A stretch of 64,000 nt of DNA from Pontiella agarivorans (GTDB lineage Bacteria > Verrucomicrobiota > Kiritimatiellia > Kiritimatiellales > Pontiellaceae): contig NZ_JARVCO010000010.1 in NCBI RefSeq assembly GCF_034531395.1, forward strand, positions 434,001-498,000, written 5' to 3'. Each line of letters opens with the position of its first letter. Positions within the stretch are counted from its first letter, which is position 1. This document shows, in pieces, positions 26,464 through 35,586 of this stretch. The translations under genes and the position numbers were made by a program. The notes beneath the pieces were generated by a model. The model was not told the DNA's origin, ran no database searches, and saw nothing but the letters and a program-made list of their open reading frames with translations.

Positions 26464-27270
26464 TCAGCCGGTGACGGGCTCAATCCCCATAATTTCGAGT
26501 ACGCTGTTTTCGACGCGTTCGGGAGAATAGTCCGGCAGGTTGCCGGGAACGGCGTAGAATGGAATGCCGGCGCTTTTCAGATATTCAATGGCCGGGAGTG
26601 TTTTTTCGCGGAATTCGGCGAGCCGTTTTTTGAGGCTTTCCACATTATCGTCGCTGCGCTGAACAATGTTGCATTTTTTCAGGCATTCGTTTTTGCGTTC
26701 ATCCGGCGGCGGGCGGAATTCCATGTGGAAGAGTTCGCCGCAGGATTTGCAGATGCGTCGTCCCATGGTCCGGTTGATGATGAGTTCGTCTTCGTTTTCC
26801 ACGAGCAGGATGGCATCGAGCCGAACGCCTTCGCGTTTCAGGAGCTCGGTTAAAAAACGGGCCTGTTCTTCGGTGCGCGGAAATCCGTCCAGAACCGCGC
26901 CTTTAAAATTCATGGCCCGGAAGGCGGATTCGAAGAGGGCGTTGGTGATGCGGTCGGGAACGAACAGTCCCTGCTCGACATAATATTTAGCCTTCAGGCC
27001 CAGCACGATGGCATCGGCATCCGGGGTGCCGGTAATCGCCAGCTGTTCTTTGATGTTTTCATCGGGAATAAAATCATCGGCCGCCGTGTCATAAAAGCGG
27101 TTGAGATCACCTTCGTATCCGAAGGCATTAAAAAGGCCGAGGTAGTGCCGGAAGATATCGCCGGTCGAAAGCTGTTTGAGGCCGAAGCGGCGGATGAGTA
27201 CGTCGGCCCGCGGCTGTTTGCCCGATCCGCTTTTTCCCATCACCATCATATTATCTACATTGCTGAACAT
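26464..27270 (-). CDS. adk: Adenylate kinase-like nucleoside monophosphate kinase with insertion
   Basis: 268 residues from ATG 27270 (GGAGAG upstream), against about 215 for usual Adk. The P-loop is GKSGSGK (12-18), followed by [11 protein letters not shown]; the NMP-core [10 protein letters not shown] is near 128-137. The LID carries a probable zinc site with Cys174, 177, 196 and 200 (CKSC...CLKKC). About 50 extra residues (44-95: [20 protein letters not shown]...) sit in the AMP-binding arm, and the P-loop lacks the common GxPGxGKGT, so substrate preference may differ from AMP. The family call is firm; the gene name is by homology. Confidence 0.85.
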   Translation of the reverse strand: MFSNVDNMMVMGKSGSGKQPRADVLIRRFGLKQLSTGDIFRHYLGLFNAFGYEGDLNRFYDTAADDFIPDENIKEQLAITGTPDADAIVLGLKAKYYVEQGLFVPDRITNALFESAFRAMNFKGAVLDGFPRTEEQARFLTELLKREGVRLDAILLVENEDELIINRTMGRRICKSCGELFHMEFRPPPDERKNECLKKCNIVQRSDDNVESLKKRLAEFREKTLPAIEYLKSAGIPFYAVPGNLPDYSPERVENSVLEIMGIEPVTG

Positions 27271-27407
27271 TCTATTCTCTCCAAAAAAAACGGGCGTCAG
27301 GCTATGCAGACTTAATGGGTATTGCAATACGGATTTATGTTTTTTGTCCGTTACAATTTCTGCATGAAATAATAGTGGTGGCCAAATGGGCGCGTGTTAA
27401 CATCTTT

Positions 27408-27466
27408 TTCAATCCTTGGAAGTACTGTGAATGTACGGGGGATTGTTGTTTTTCCAATGGTTGGAT
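27408..27466. promoter_or_regulatory. Upstream region of the SPFH operon with two degenerate TTCCA palindromes
   Basis: TTCAATCCTTGGAA (27408-27421) and TTCCAATGGTTGGAT (27452-27466) are one-mismatch members of the window-wide palindrome family and flank the inverted repeat GTAC...GTAC. They lie 24-82 bases before the SPFH start, followed by a strong AAGGAGG ribosome site. Confidence 0.4.
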
Positions 27467-27489
27467 TTTTTTAAAAAAGGAGGTTCAGG

Positions 27490-29001
27490 ATGAGTGATTC
27501 CGGTGATTTCAAACCGCCCGGAGCACGGGCGAATGTTGCGCTGTTGGCATCGTTGCCGGTGCTGATCGGTGGTGGGCTTGCGGCGCTGTTTATTTTTGTC
27601 TGGTTTTTCTGCCGGATCGAACCGGGGGCCGGCGAGATTGCGGTGCTGATTCGCAAGACGGGGGAAGATCTTCCGCCCGGTCAGGTGATTGCGCTGGATG
27701 AAAGACAGAAAGGGATTCAGCTGGAGGTGCTTCCGGAGGGGCGTTATTTCCGGAACCCGTATACCTGGGGCTGGAGCAGGCATCGGATTCTGGATGTGCC
27801 GGCCGGTAAACTGGGGGTCATCACCCGGCTCTACGGCCGGGAACTTCCGCCCGGGAAAATCATGGCCGGGGAAGGGGAGAAAGGCATTATGGAAGAGATT
27901 TACCGGCCCGGTAAATATCGCGTGAACCCCTATGCCTATAAAGTCCACACCTTCGATGCCATCAATATCAAACCCGGGTATGTCGGTGTGGTTACGGCAC
28001 TGACCGGCCGTGATGTGCTGAACAATGATCTGCCGGCGGATAAGCGGAACAGCTTTATGGTGGAAAGCGGGCTTAAAGGCGTGGCCGGTGAACTGCTGCC
28101 GCCGGGGACCCATTACCTGAATCCCTATATGTATAATTCGGTTGAAGTGGATCTGCGCAGTCAGCGGTTCGATATGTCGGGTTCGGATGTCATCAGTTTT
28201 CTGACGCTGGACGGATTTACGGTGACGGTTGAGGGCTACATTGAATTCGGAATCCAGCGTGGGGAGGCGGCCCTGCTGACTCATCGGGTCGGCGATATGG
28301 ATGACATCATTAAAAAGCTGATTCTTCCCCGGGCCCGCGGCTTCAGCCGGATCGAGGGCAGCAAGCATCCGGCGGTGAATTTTATTGTGGGGGAAACGCG
28401 CCAGAAATTTCAGAACGACCTCGAAGAGCACCTTCGTTCCAGGTCGAAAGGCTGGGGCGTGGATATTAAAGCCGTCGGCGTGCGTAAAGTGATTGTTCCG
28501 GATGAAATTGCCTCGATCAACCGTGATCGCGAACTGGCGGTGCAGGAGGCGGCCAAATATGAACAGCAGATTATTCAGGCCAAATCCAAAGCGGAGCTGA
28601 CCAAGCAGGAGATGCTGGCGATTCAGAATCGGGAAAAGGTGGAGGCCGATACCAAGCGTATTCGCGCGGTGATTGATGCAGAACAGGACCAGAGCGTGCG
28701 GTTGATTGCCGCACAGAAGGAACTGGATGTGGCGAAGGTTGAATATGAGGCGGCACAGTTTCAGGCCGATGCCATTCTGCTGACGGCCGACGGGGAAAAG
28801 GATGCGATTACGGCGCGGAATGAGGCGGAGGCTTCGGTGCTCGGAAACCGGGTGAATGCTTTGGGTTCAGGTCGTGCGTTTGCGCAGTATACGTTGTATG
28901 AAAAGCTGGCTCCGAATATTCTTTCGGTGCTCAGTTCGGATTCGGAAAAGGGGCTGGGCGGCATCTTCAGCACCTACGCAGAGCAGGGAGGTGCGGAATG
29001 A
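27490..29001 (+). CDS. SPFH/band-7 protein with three N-terminal tandem repeats (A)
   Basis: 503 residues. A membrane helix (20-41) is followed by three tandem repeats of about 58-64 residues (43-102, 103-160, 161-224), each reading roughly [IV]xPGxxGVITxxxGxxLPPGxI...KGI...LxPGxYxxNPYxY. Next come an SPFH domain (about 226-360: FLTLDGFTVTVEGYIEFGI... GVRKVIVPDEIASINRDREL) and a long coiled coil to about 450 (KYEQQIIQAKSKAELTKQEMLAIQNREK). SPFH proteins form large membrane-bound rings. The next gene, an SPFH paralogue with the same repeats, overlaps by ATGA. The repeats-SPFH-helix order resembles major vault protein, a structural analogy only. Confidence 0.9.
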   Translation: MSDSGDFKPPGARANVALLASLPVLIGGGLAALFIFVWFFCRIEPGAGEIAVLIRKTGEDLPPGQVIALDERQKGIQLEVLPEGRYFRNPYTWGWSRHRILDVPAGKLGVITRLYGRELPPGKIMAGEGEKGIMEEIYRPGKYRVNPYAYKVHTFDAINIKPGYVGVVTALTGRDVLNNDLPADKRNSFMVESGLKGVAGELLPPGTHYLNPYMYNSVEVDLRSQRFDMSGSDVISFLTLDGFTVTVEGYIEFGIQRGEAALLTHRVGDMDDIIKKLILPRARGFSRIEGSKHPAVNFIVGETRQKFQNDLEEHLRSRSKGWGVDIKAVGVRKVIVPDEIASINRDRELAVQEAAKYEQQIIQAKSKAELTKQEMLAIQNREKVEADTKRIRAVIDAEQDQSVRLIAAQKELDVAKVEYEAAQFQADAILLTADGEKDAITARNEAEASVLGNRVNALGSGRAFAQYTLYEKLAPNILSVLSSDSEKGLGGIFSTYAEQGGAE

Positions 29002-30710
29002 AAATTTCAGGGAAAGGAATTACAGGACTGATCGGCAGCCTGATTTTTATTATCGGGGGAATTGCGATCATGTTTATCTGGGGCTTCTGCCGCTTTTATG
29101 TGGGGCCGAATGAAATGGCGATCATCACGGCAAAAGTGGGTGAATCGCTGGAGCCCGGTCAGATTCTGGCGAAACCGGGACAGAAAGGGATTCAGGAAGA
29201 ACCGCTGGGTGAAGGCCGTCATTTCCGTTTTCCGCTTTTTTATGAGTGGGAGATTGAAGAAGTCATCATCATTGATCCCGGCAAGGTCGGAATTGTGACG
29301 TCCAAGGTGGGTGAAAAACTGTCCACGGGAGAATTTATTGCGGAACGCGGCCAGAAAGGGATCTGGCGGAATGTGCTGGGGCCCGGCAAATACCGGATGA
29401 ACCCCTATGGGTACAATGTTGAGATTGTCGATGCCATCAGTATTCCGATCGGGTATGCCGGCGTCATCACCTCGCGTTCGGGCGGTCAGGCACCGTCGGG
29501 CCAATTTGCGGGGAACGGTCAGAAGGGTGTACGCAAGGATGTGCTGCAGCCGGGGCTCTATTATGTCAATCCGCAGGCCTATAAAGTGGATGTGCTTGAA
29601 GTCGGTATCAACCAGGTTTCCCTGCTTGGTCAGGACGGTAGTAAAGTGGTGACGAAGGCGCGCCAGCTGGGCCAGAATCAGGCGTTGAATGTGCTGCAAA
29701 GCAATATGCTCGAAAAGCAGGAGCAGAAACGGGCGGACTATTTCAGTAAACGTGCGCGTTCTTTCCTCCCCCCGAAAAGAGGGCAGGAGGTGAACTTTGC
29801 AGCTGGAAAAAAAGTGAAACAGATTGCACCTGCATCGTTGGATGAAGGGGAAATCAATCTGGCCGAACTGGTCAGTTTCCCCTCGCGCGACGGATTTGAA
29901 ATCAGCCTGGATATGACGCTGGAGTTTGAGCTGGATCCCGGCGATATCGCCGGAATTTACCGGCGTTACGGTGATCTGCCGGCCGTAGTGGACAAAATCA
30001 TTATGCCGCAGATCACGTCGATTTCACGCAACAAGGGATCGGAGTACCGGGCCAAGGACTTTATTGTGGGCGAAGGCCGCGAGAAATTTCAGGACGATCT
30101 GACGGAGTCGCTGGAGCTGGAACTGGGCGAAAAAGACATCCGCGTTTACAATGCACTGATCCGTCATGTTGAAGTTCCGGACGAGATTCGCGCACCGATT
30201 CAGCAGGCGAGTATTGCGGTGGAGCAGGACCTGACCAATAAGGAGCGGCAGAATACTGCGCGCAAAGAGGCGCAGCTGAATACCGAGCTTTCGCTGATTC
30301 AGCAGCGCGGCGAGCAGGTGATGCAGGAGACTGAAAAGCTGAAAGCCGAAATTGCCGCCGATCTGCAGAAGCAGGTGGCGACCATTCAGGCCGAAACCCT
30401 TAAAAAAGAAGCCGAGGTCCGCAAAGCCACCGCGGCAATCAATGCCGACAAAGTGCGTGTGCTCGGGCAGGCCGAGGCCACGGCACTGGAAAAAGTGGAT
30501 GGCGAAAAAGCCAAAGGGCTGCAGCTGAAAACTGCCGCGTTTAATGATTCGCTGGCCTATTCACAATGGATCTTTGCCGACCGTCTGAATCCGGAAATGA
30601 AAATTAATATCATTCATGCCGGTGAAGGAACGCTTTGGACCGATCTTGAAAAAACCGGTTTTGCTGAACTCGGCGGAGCCGAGTTGCTGAAAACCGGAAA
30701 AAAACAATAG
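28998..30710 (+). CDS. SPFH/band-7 protein with three N-terminal tandem repeats (B)
   Basis: 570 residues. Membrane helix at 9-30; tandem repeats at about 34-92, 93-149 and 150-205 (each with a GQKGI/V core and LGPGKYRMNPYGY-like end). Unlike its partner it has an insertion of about 85 residues before the SPFH domain, including QKRADYFSKRARSFLPPKRG. The SPFH core contains VSFPSRDGFEISLDMTLEFEL and RHVEVPDEIRAPIQQASIA, then a coiled coil and a C-terminal ALEKVDGEKAKGLQLKTAAFN. The start overlaps the stop of gene A by 4 bp, so the two are coupled and probably assemble as a hetero-oligomer. Confidence 0.9.
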   Translation: MKISGKGITGLIGSLIFIIGGIAIMFIWGFCRFYVGPNEMAIITAKVGESLEPGQILAKPGQKGIQEEPLGEGRHFRFPLFYEWEIEEVIIIDPGKVGIVTSKVGEKLSTGEFIAERGQKGIWRNVLGPGKYRMNPYGYNVEIVDAISIPIGYAGVITSRSGGQAPSGQFAGNGQKGVRKDVLQPGLYYVNPQAYKVDVLEVGINQVSLLGQDGSKVVTKARQLGQNQALNVLQSNMLEKQEQKRADYFSKRARSFLPPKRGQEVNFAAGKKVKQIAPASLDEGEINLAELVSFPSRDGFEISLDMTLEFELDPGDIAGIYRRYGDLPAVVDKIIMPQITSISRNKGSEYRAKDFIVGEGREKFQDDLTESLELELGEKDIRVYNALIRHVEVPDEIRAPIQQASIAVEQDLTNKERQNTARKEAQLNTELSLIQQRGEQVMQETEKLKAEIAADLQKQVATIQAETLKKEAEVRKATAAINADKVRVLGQAEATALEKVDGEKAKGLQLKTAAFNDSLAYSQWIFADRLNPEMKINIIHAGEGTLWTDLEKTGFAELGGAELLKTGKKQ

Positions 30711-30718
30711 TTCGGGCA

Positions 30719-30744
30719 GACTGGGCCGGTGCGCCGGCTCAGTC
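30719..30744. terminator. GC-rich hairpin between convergent genes
   Basis: GACTGGGCCGG-TGCG-CCGGCTCAGTC forms a long stem 9 bases after the second SPFH gene and overlapping the last codons of the convergent zinc-ribbon gene. It probably ends transcription from the SPFH operon, though no long T-run follows. Confidence 0.55.
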
Positions 30745-31575
30745 TTCGAGGTCTTCCGCGTTTTTTGCGGTTTTGATTTCGGGCAGCTCAAAGCCGGTTT
30801 CTGCAGCCTGTGTGGCTTCCGGAACATTGCGTACTTCGGCAATGTAGCGTTTCAGCATTTTTTTCTGTTCACCGCTGAGGCGGGGAAAGCTGTAGACGCC
30901 GTCGTTGATCCAGGTTTTTGTGCCTTCAATAACGCCGAGACGGCTGATAAAGGTCTGCAGTAACTGGTCATGCGGGTAACGATAGGTGGTATCGTCTTCG
31001 GAAAAGGTTACCCAGACGTCGTAGCCGAGCCACTCTTTTTTAAAGATCAGGCGTGAGGCCTCCTGCTCGGATTCGACCACATCGTCTTCGTGCTGGGCTT
31101 CCCACTCCGCTTTGACTTCGGCGAAGACTGCTTTTGATTTGCCGCAGTGCGGGCAGGCGCGAACGCCTTTATTGAGAAATCCGGAAATAAGATAGGCTTT
31201 TGAGCAGTTCGGGCAGATGACGGCGGCGTTGTTGCCATGGCAGTCGGCCACTTCCACTCTAGGGGCCGCCGCATCAACGGTGGCGTCGGCATCTCCTTCA
31301 AATTCTTCAACGGCGGTTTGCAGTTGTCGGCCTTTGGTAATGATTTCTTCGGAGGACATCAGGTCGGGATGGAGGTCGGCAGGCTTATAGCCGTTGGGCA
31401 TGCCGGTTTTCTTATTAACCACCCAGGAGGTGTACTGCCGGTTGGGGCCGAGTACTTCGTTCCAGTCGATTTTGTCAAAGGTTCCGAAGCCCAGATAGCT
31501 CTTTACAGCATCGTAGGTCGCGCGCTGCTTTGCGGCATTAAGATAGTCGAGTGCTTTTCTGATATCACCTTTCAT
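30739..31575 (-). CDS. Zinc-ribbon protein of unknown function
   Basis: 278 residues. An N-terminal helical segment (IRKALDYLNAAKQRATYDAVKSYLG, winged-helix-like) is followed by a variable region and a two-knuckle zinc ribbon, CPNC at 121-124 and CPHC at 141-144. The rest is alpha/beta with YRYPHDQLLQTFISRLGVIEGTKTWINDGVYSFPRLS. The ribosome site is GGAG. It converges on the SPFH operon. I do not recognise the family; a nucleic-acid or regulatory role is possible but unsupported. Confidence 0.7.
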   Translation of the reverse strand: MKGDIRKALDYLNAAKQRATYDAVKSYLGFGTFDKIDWNEVLGPNRQYTSWVVNKKTGMPNGYKPADLHPDLMSSEEIITKGRQLQTAVEEFEGDADATVDAAAPRVEVADCHGNNAAVICPNCSKAYLISGFLNKGVRACPHCGKSKAVFAEVKAEWEAQHEDDVVESEQEASRLIFKKEWLGYDVWVTFSEDDTTYRYPHDQLLQTFISRLGVIEGTKTWINDGVYSFPRLSGEQKKMLKRYIAEVRNVPEATQAAETGFELPEIKTAKNAEDLED

Positions 31576-31620
31576 AATAAATCTCCGTTGTCTGTTTAAG
31601 GAATACTATGTCCTGCTAGG

Positions 31621-31728
31621 ATGACAATCCGAAAATTGCTCAAAAACAGGGCTCCATTCTCTTCCAATGGCTGGAAATGGGCGCTTGCGCTCGGCGTGAT
31701 TGCCCTGCATGGTTCACCGTTTAATTAA
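31621..31728 (+). CDS. Candidate 35-residue membrane peptide upstream of the parvulin gene
   Basis: The frame from ATG 31621 gives MTIRKLLKNRAPF... with a C-terminal hydrophobic stretch (WKWALALGVIALHG) and ends 17 bases before the parvulin ATG. A basic head plus hydrophobic tail is what a small membrane peptide looks like. Against it: AGG touches the start codon instead of being well spaced, and a TTCCA palindrome lies within the frame. Confidence 0.25.
   Translation: MTIRKLLKNRAPFSSNGWKWALALGVIALHGSPFN
31662..31676. repeat. TTCCA-N5-TGGAA palindrome
   Basis: TTCCAATGGCTGGAA, 70 bases before the parvulin gene start. Confidence 0.7.
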
Positions 31729-31745
31729 ACCGAAGGAGAGAAATC

Positions 31746-32027
31746 ATGGCATCAGCAGTAGCACGTCATATTCTGGTGGCATCCGAAGCGGACTGTCTTA
31801 CCTTGAAAAAGCAGATTGAAGAGGGCGGGAGCTTCGCGGAGCTTGCAAAACAGCATTCCAAATGCCCGTCGGGCGCAGAAGGCGGTAATCTGGGTACATT
31901 CGGACCGGGACAGATGGTCCGCGAGTTCGATGAAGTCGTATTCAGCGCGCCGGTCGGCGAAGTGCAGGGTCCGGTGAAAACCCAGTTCGGGTATCACCTT
32001 GTGGAAGTCACCGCCCGCACCGACTGA
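31746..32027 (+). CDS. ppiC: Parvulin-type peptidyl-prolyl isomerase (PpiC-like)
   Basis: 93 residues, a single stand-alone parvulin domain as in E. coli PpiC: VARHILVASEADCLTLKKQIEEGGSF, LAKQHSKCPSGAEGGNLGTFGPGQMV, FDEVVFSAPVGEVQGPVKTQFGYHLVEV. No signal peptide, so cytoplasmic. AAGGAGAG is a strong ribosome site. An intrinsic terminator follows 58 bases later, so it is probably monocistronic or paired only with the tiny upstream frame. Confidence 0.94.
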   Translation: MASAVARHILVASEADCLTLKKQIEEGGSFAELAKQHSKCPSGAEGGNLGTFGPGQMVREFDEVVFSAPVGEVQGPVKTQFGYHLVEVTARTD

Positions 32028-32029
32028 TT

Positions 32030-32060
32030 TTCCAGTGATTGGAAATTCCCGGGATTGGAA
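32030..32060. repeat. Two adjacent TTCC-N-GGAA palindromes
   Basis: TTCCAGTGATTGGAA (32030-32044) is exact; TTCCCGGGATTGGAA (32046-32060) differs at one arm position. They lie back to back between the parvulin stop and its terminator. Confidence 0.65.
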
Positions 32061-32084
32061 ACTGCAGTCCCGGAAATGCAAATT

Positions 32085-32117
32085 ACCGCCTCGTCCTTAT
32101 GGACAGGCGGTTTTTTT
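32085..32117 (+). terminator. Intrinsic terminator after parvulin gene
   Basis: ACCGCCTCGTCC-TTAT-GGACAGGCGGT followed by seven T residues. Confidence 0.9.
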
Positions 32118-32203
32118 GATTTATGAACTGGCACCGTTAACATTCTGGCGTGGGAACTGCTTGAATTCAGCGATATTTTGACCCGGAAAAGGAGAGTTAG
32201 CGA

Positions 32204-33013
32204 ATGAAACATATAGGATGGATTGCTGCGGGGGCTGTGGCGTTTCTGCCGATTGTGCATGCTGAAGAGTGTACTTTCAATGGATTCAACGACGGGCCGC
32301 TGCACGGTCAGCAGGGTTGGTGGGTTGACCGTAAGGACGCCGCAATGGGGAACTTTATGGTGATTGATCATCTCGGTATTACGCAGACCATGGGCGACAA
32401 GGCGCTTGTGATCAGCGGTTCGGATCATTTTATGAAGGTTTACCGCAATAAAAATGCCGTAACCTGGAAGCCGGGCGATACTGCTGTTTTTGAAATGGAT
32501 TTCCAGATCGGCCTTAACGGCGGGCATATCGATAAAACAAAAAACGGAATCGCAATGCTGTTTGGCGGTCCAAAATTCAAAACGGAAAACCGCTGGGTTA
32601 TCGGTATCGGGATTAATCCCGACGGGAAATGGATGATCCGCGGCAGTGCTCCGCATTGGGAAAATCTCCCGCCTCTGCCGGCCGAAACCTTTGTTTCGCG
32701 ACCTCCCGAAGGATCCAGCGCGGTTTCTCCGTGGTACCATCTCAAATTCACAACGGTTAAAGATCAGACGCGCGGCGTTTTCCGCAGTACTCTTCAGATC
32801 ACGGATTTTGACGGAAAAACGGTTGTGAAGCATAACTTCAAAACGGATCCGTTAGAAGGGGAGAAGAGTACGCTATGGGACACGGAAACGCTCAATGTGG
32901 CATTTTCAGCTAAAGACGATATCAATGGGCTGGTCTGCGTGGACAATGTCAATCTGACTTCCATTAAGGGCGATCGCAAGGTCACCGGGCTGAAAGATCT
33001 GCTCAATCCTTAG
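32204..33013 (+). CDS. Secreted protein, unknown function
   Basis: 269 residues. A signal peptide (1-20, cleavage near VHA-EE) and an all-beta mature region with a start ([18 protein letters not shown]) and jelly-roll-like strands reminiscent of concanavalin-like/laminin-G folds, including [17 protein letters not shown] and [17 protein letters not shown]. No catalytic motif seen. AAGGAGAG lies before the ATG. The 3' end overlaps the convergent ruvB stop by 11 bp. A surface or polysaccharide-binding role is a guess from fold impression. Confidence 0.7.
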   Translation: MKHIGWIAAGAVAFLPIVHAEECTFNGFNDGPLHGQQGWWVDRKDAAMGNFMVIDHLGITQTMGDKALVISGSDHFMKVYRNKNAVTWKPGDTAVFEMDFQIGLNGGHIDKTKNGIAMLFGGPKFKTENRWVIGIGINPDGKWMIRGSAPHWENLPPLPAETFVSRPPEGSSAVSPWYHLKFTTVKDQTRGVFRSTLQITDFDGKTVVKHNFKTDPLEGEKSTLWDTETLNVAFSAKDDINGLVCVDNVNLTSIKGDRKVTGLKDLLNP

Positions 33014-33992
33014 CGGGCGGAACCAGTCCGAATTTTGCATAGGCACGGTCCGTGGCAATTCGCCCCTGGGCCGTGCGCTGCAGATACCCCTCCTGAATCA
33101 GGTAGGGTTCGTATACTTCTTCGATGGTATCAGCCTCTTCGCCGACCGAAACCGACATGGAATTGATGCCCACCGGTCCGCCGCCGAATTTTTCGATGAT
33201 GCAGGAAAGAATACGTTTATCCATTTCCTCCAGCCCGTCGCCGTCGATATCCAGCAGGTTCAGCGCCTGGTCGGCAAGGTCGGCGGTGATGATATTGTCG
33301 GCCTTCACCTGTGCATAATCACGTGCGCGCCGCAGCAGGTTGTTGGCAATACGCGGGGTGCCGCGCGACCGCGACGCAATTTCCATGGCCCCGCCGTCTT
33401 CAATTTCCACGCCCAGAATACTGGCCGAGCGTTTGACAATTTTACAAAGGGTGAGGGCGTCGTAATAGTCGAGGCGGTTGACGAGACCGAAACGCGAGCG
33501 CATCGGGGCGGAAAGCATGCCGGCGCGGGTGGTGGCGCCGATCAGAGTGAAGGGCTGGATGTTCAGCCGTACGGAACGCGCATTGGGGCCCTGATCAATG
33601 ACGATATCGATCACAAAATCCTCCATGGCGGAATAGAGATATTCCTCCACGGCGCGCTGCATGCGGTGAATTTCATCAATGAACAGGACGTCGCCGCGTT
33701 CCAGGCTGGTGAGCAGTCCGGCGAGGTCGGACGGTTTATCGATTACCGGCCCTGAAGTGCATTTGATATTCACATCCATTGCTTCAGCAAGAATGTAAGA
33801 CAGGGTTGTTTTTCCAAGGCCCGGAGGGCCGGAAAGCAGGACGTGGTCGAGTACATCTTCGCGCTGGCGGGCGGCCTGAACAAACAGTTCGAGGCGTTCG
33901 ATGATTTTTTCCTGTCCTGTAAAATCCTCGAAGCGCGACGGTCTCAGCTTCTGCTCAAATTCCTGATCCGGTGTGATGATTTCGTTGTTCAT
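33003..33992 (-). CDS. ruvB: Holliday-junction branch-migration motor RuvB
   Basis: 329 residues, standard size. Walker A GPPGLGKT (55-62), Walker [10 protein letters not shown] (103-111), sensor [18 protein letters not shown] and the C-terminal winged helix [19 protein letters not shown] are all intact. AAA+ ATPase that drives branch migration with RuvA. It lies 102 bp after ruvA on the same strand; the gap holds an inverted repeat GAATCCG...CGGATTC (34057-34084). Confidence 0.98.
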   Translation of the reverse strand: MNNEIITPDQEFEQKLRPSRFEDFTGQEKIIERLELFVQAARQREDVLDHVLLSGPPGLGKTTLSYILAEAMDVNIKCTSGPVIDKPSDLAGLLTSLERGDVLFIDEIHRMQRAVEEYLYSAMEDFVIDIVIDQGPNARSVRLNIQPFTLIGATTRAGMLSAPMRSRFGLVNRLDYYDALTLCKIVKRSASILGVEIEDGGAMEIASRSRGTPRIANNLLRRARDYAQVKADNIITADLADQALNLLDIDGDGLEEMDKRILSCIIEKFGGGPVGINSMSVSVGEEADTIEEVYEPYLIQEGYLQRTAQGRIATDRAYAKFGLVPPAKD

Positions 33993-34094
33993 GATTGGGC
34001 GTATGTAGCCACAGATGGATATGAATTGTCACGAATTATAACCACGAACACGTTGCGAATCCGCCTCGTTCCTGTAACGGATTCCGGCGCGGAG

Positions 34095-34688
34095 TTATTT
34101 GGTCAAAGCCAGCCGGATAAGATCTTCGACGCTCATATCGGGGGTTAGTTTTTTGGCGGCGTTTTTAACCAGTTTGGCGGCATCGTCGGGTTTTTGGCCG
34201 AGCGCGGTGAGGGCCAGCGCGGCGTCGCGCAGGCGGTTGTCGCCGCCGGCCGCTTCGGCCGGCGCAAAGGCATCGAGCTGTTCGCCGGAGTCAAATTTGT
34301 CCCGCAGTTCCATCACAATGCGCTCGGCGGTCTTTTTTCCAATCCCTGAAATGGAGGAGATCATTTTTATGTCGCCGTTAATCAGGGCGTTTTTCAGTTC
34401 CCGGACGGGCAGGCCGGAGAGGGCGGAGATTGCGAGCTTGGGGCCGACGCCGCTGATGGTCAGCAGTTTCAGAAACATATCGCGTTCATCTTCGGTGCAG
34501 AATCCGAAAAGTTTCTGGTCGGCATCGGTGATGTGGTGGTGGGTCAGGATACGGCAGGGCTCGCCTTCGAGCGGGAGGCCGTCATAGCTGCTGAGCGGGA
34601 TTAAAACTTCATAGCCGACGCCGGATACATTCATCACCACGCGGCCGAGCTGCTTGGTGTCGAGTTTGCCTTCAAGAAACGTAATCAT
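34095..34688 (-). CDS. ruvA: Holliday-junction recognition protein RuvA
   Basis: 197 residues. The N-terminal OB fold starts MITFLEGKLDTKQLGRVVMNVSGVGYEV; the two helix-hairpin-helix motifs are LLTISGVGPKLAIS and ISSISGIGKKTAERI; the C-terminal RuvB-binding domain (DAALALTALGQKPDDAAKLV) is present. Tetrameric partner of RuvB in recombination repair. ruvC is not adjacent in this window. Confidence 0.97.
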   Translation of the reverse strand: MITFLEGKLDTKQLGRVVMNVSGVGYEVLIPLSSYDGLPLEGEPCRILTHHHITDADQKLFGFCTEDERDMFLKLLTISGVGPKLAISALSGLPVRELKNALINGDIKMISSISGIGKKTAERIVMELRDKFDSGEQLDAFAPAEAAGGDNRLRDAALALTALGQKPDDAAKLVKNAAKKLTPDMSVEDLIRLALTK

Positions 34689-34796
34689 GCGTACAATGTT
34701 GCCGCATCAGGCGGGGTAAATACAGCCCTTTTCAGGCGATCCGTAAAAAAATCTCTCAAAAACGGTAAGGCATCGGGAGGATGAACGAAATGGAAC

Positions 34797-34802
34797 TATA
34801 AT
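34797..34802 (+). promoter_or_regulatory. Possible -10 box TATAAT
   Basis: A perfect TATAAT 38 bases before the secreted-protein ATG at 34840. No convincing -35 hexamer is visible at the standard distance. Confidence 0.35.
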
Positions 34803-34839
34803 GGTCTATATTAAATTCAACCGGAAAGGGAAATAAATC

Positions 34840-35415
34840 ATGAAAATAAGAACGGGTATAGCAGCAGGATTAGGAGCATTGGTTCTGGCCGGATCCACCG
34901 CGCTGGCGGAGGTTCGTGTTGAGATCAACGACATAAAAATCGAAGATACGGTATATACGCCGTATTATCAGGCGGTCACGGAGCAGGATAATGAGCAGGG
35001 GGCCAGTCGGAAATGGATCCGGTTGGGCGTCTATTTTACAACAGAAGGTGGATGGATCGATGAACTTGATGTCACCCAGATGGCTTTGCTGGATTGTGGG
35101 TCGAAGAGCTGTCTGGCTCTGGCAGAGACGGTAAATTATATCAATATCGAACCGGGTGACCATGTGGTGTATGTTTATCTGCATCCCAGTTATGTGAAGC
35201 GCTATGACATAGACGGTTTTGATCTTGATTCCGCCGCGCTGCTGAAGGTCGACGGTGAACTGGTGGCCCGTAAAGAGACGAACCGCCGTTTTGAAAAAGG
35301 CTGGTCCGAAGGCGATATTGCGGCCGGGGCCAAAGGGTATCTGCTGAATCACGCGGAAACCCCGTTCTGGTTCATCAATTATGACTTTCAGGAAATCATA
35401 AAGCGGCAGAAGTAA
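34840..35415 (+). CDS. Secreted protein, unknown function
   Basis: 191 residues with a clear signal peptide (1-23, cleavage near ALA-EV). The mature part is mixed alpha/beta with one Cys pair (LLDCGSKSCLAL) that could form a disulfide outside the cytoplasm. No family recognised. It stands alone: minus-strand ruvA upstream and typA 171 bp downstream on the same strand with its own ribosome site. Confidence 0.72.
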   Translation: MKIRTGIAAGLGALVLAGSTALAEVRVEINDIKIEDTVYTPYYQAVTEQDNEQGASRKWIRLGVYFTTEGGWIDELDVTQMALLDCGSKSCLALAETVNYINIEPGDHVVYVYLHPSYVKRYDIDGFDLDSAALLKVDGELVARKETNRRFEKGWSEGDIAAGAKGYLLNHAETPFWFINYDFQEIIKRQK

Positions 35416-35586
35416 GCGGTCGAATAACCTCCGGGCGGGCGGTGAGCCATTTAATGCACCCGTTCCGGTGATTTTCTTCAAAACAGGATAAGGTGCAGAT
35501 ACATGGGTATTTGTAATCTTGTTACGTTGCTTTTCGGCTGAAAAGCGATATCTTCACGCCTCATTTTGCATTTTGGAGAAAACCCT

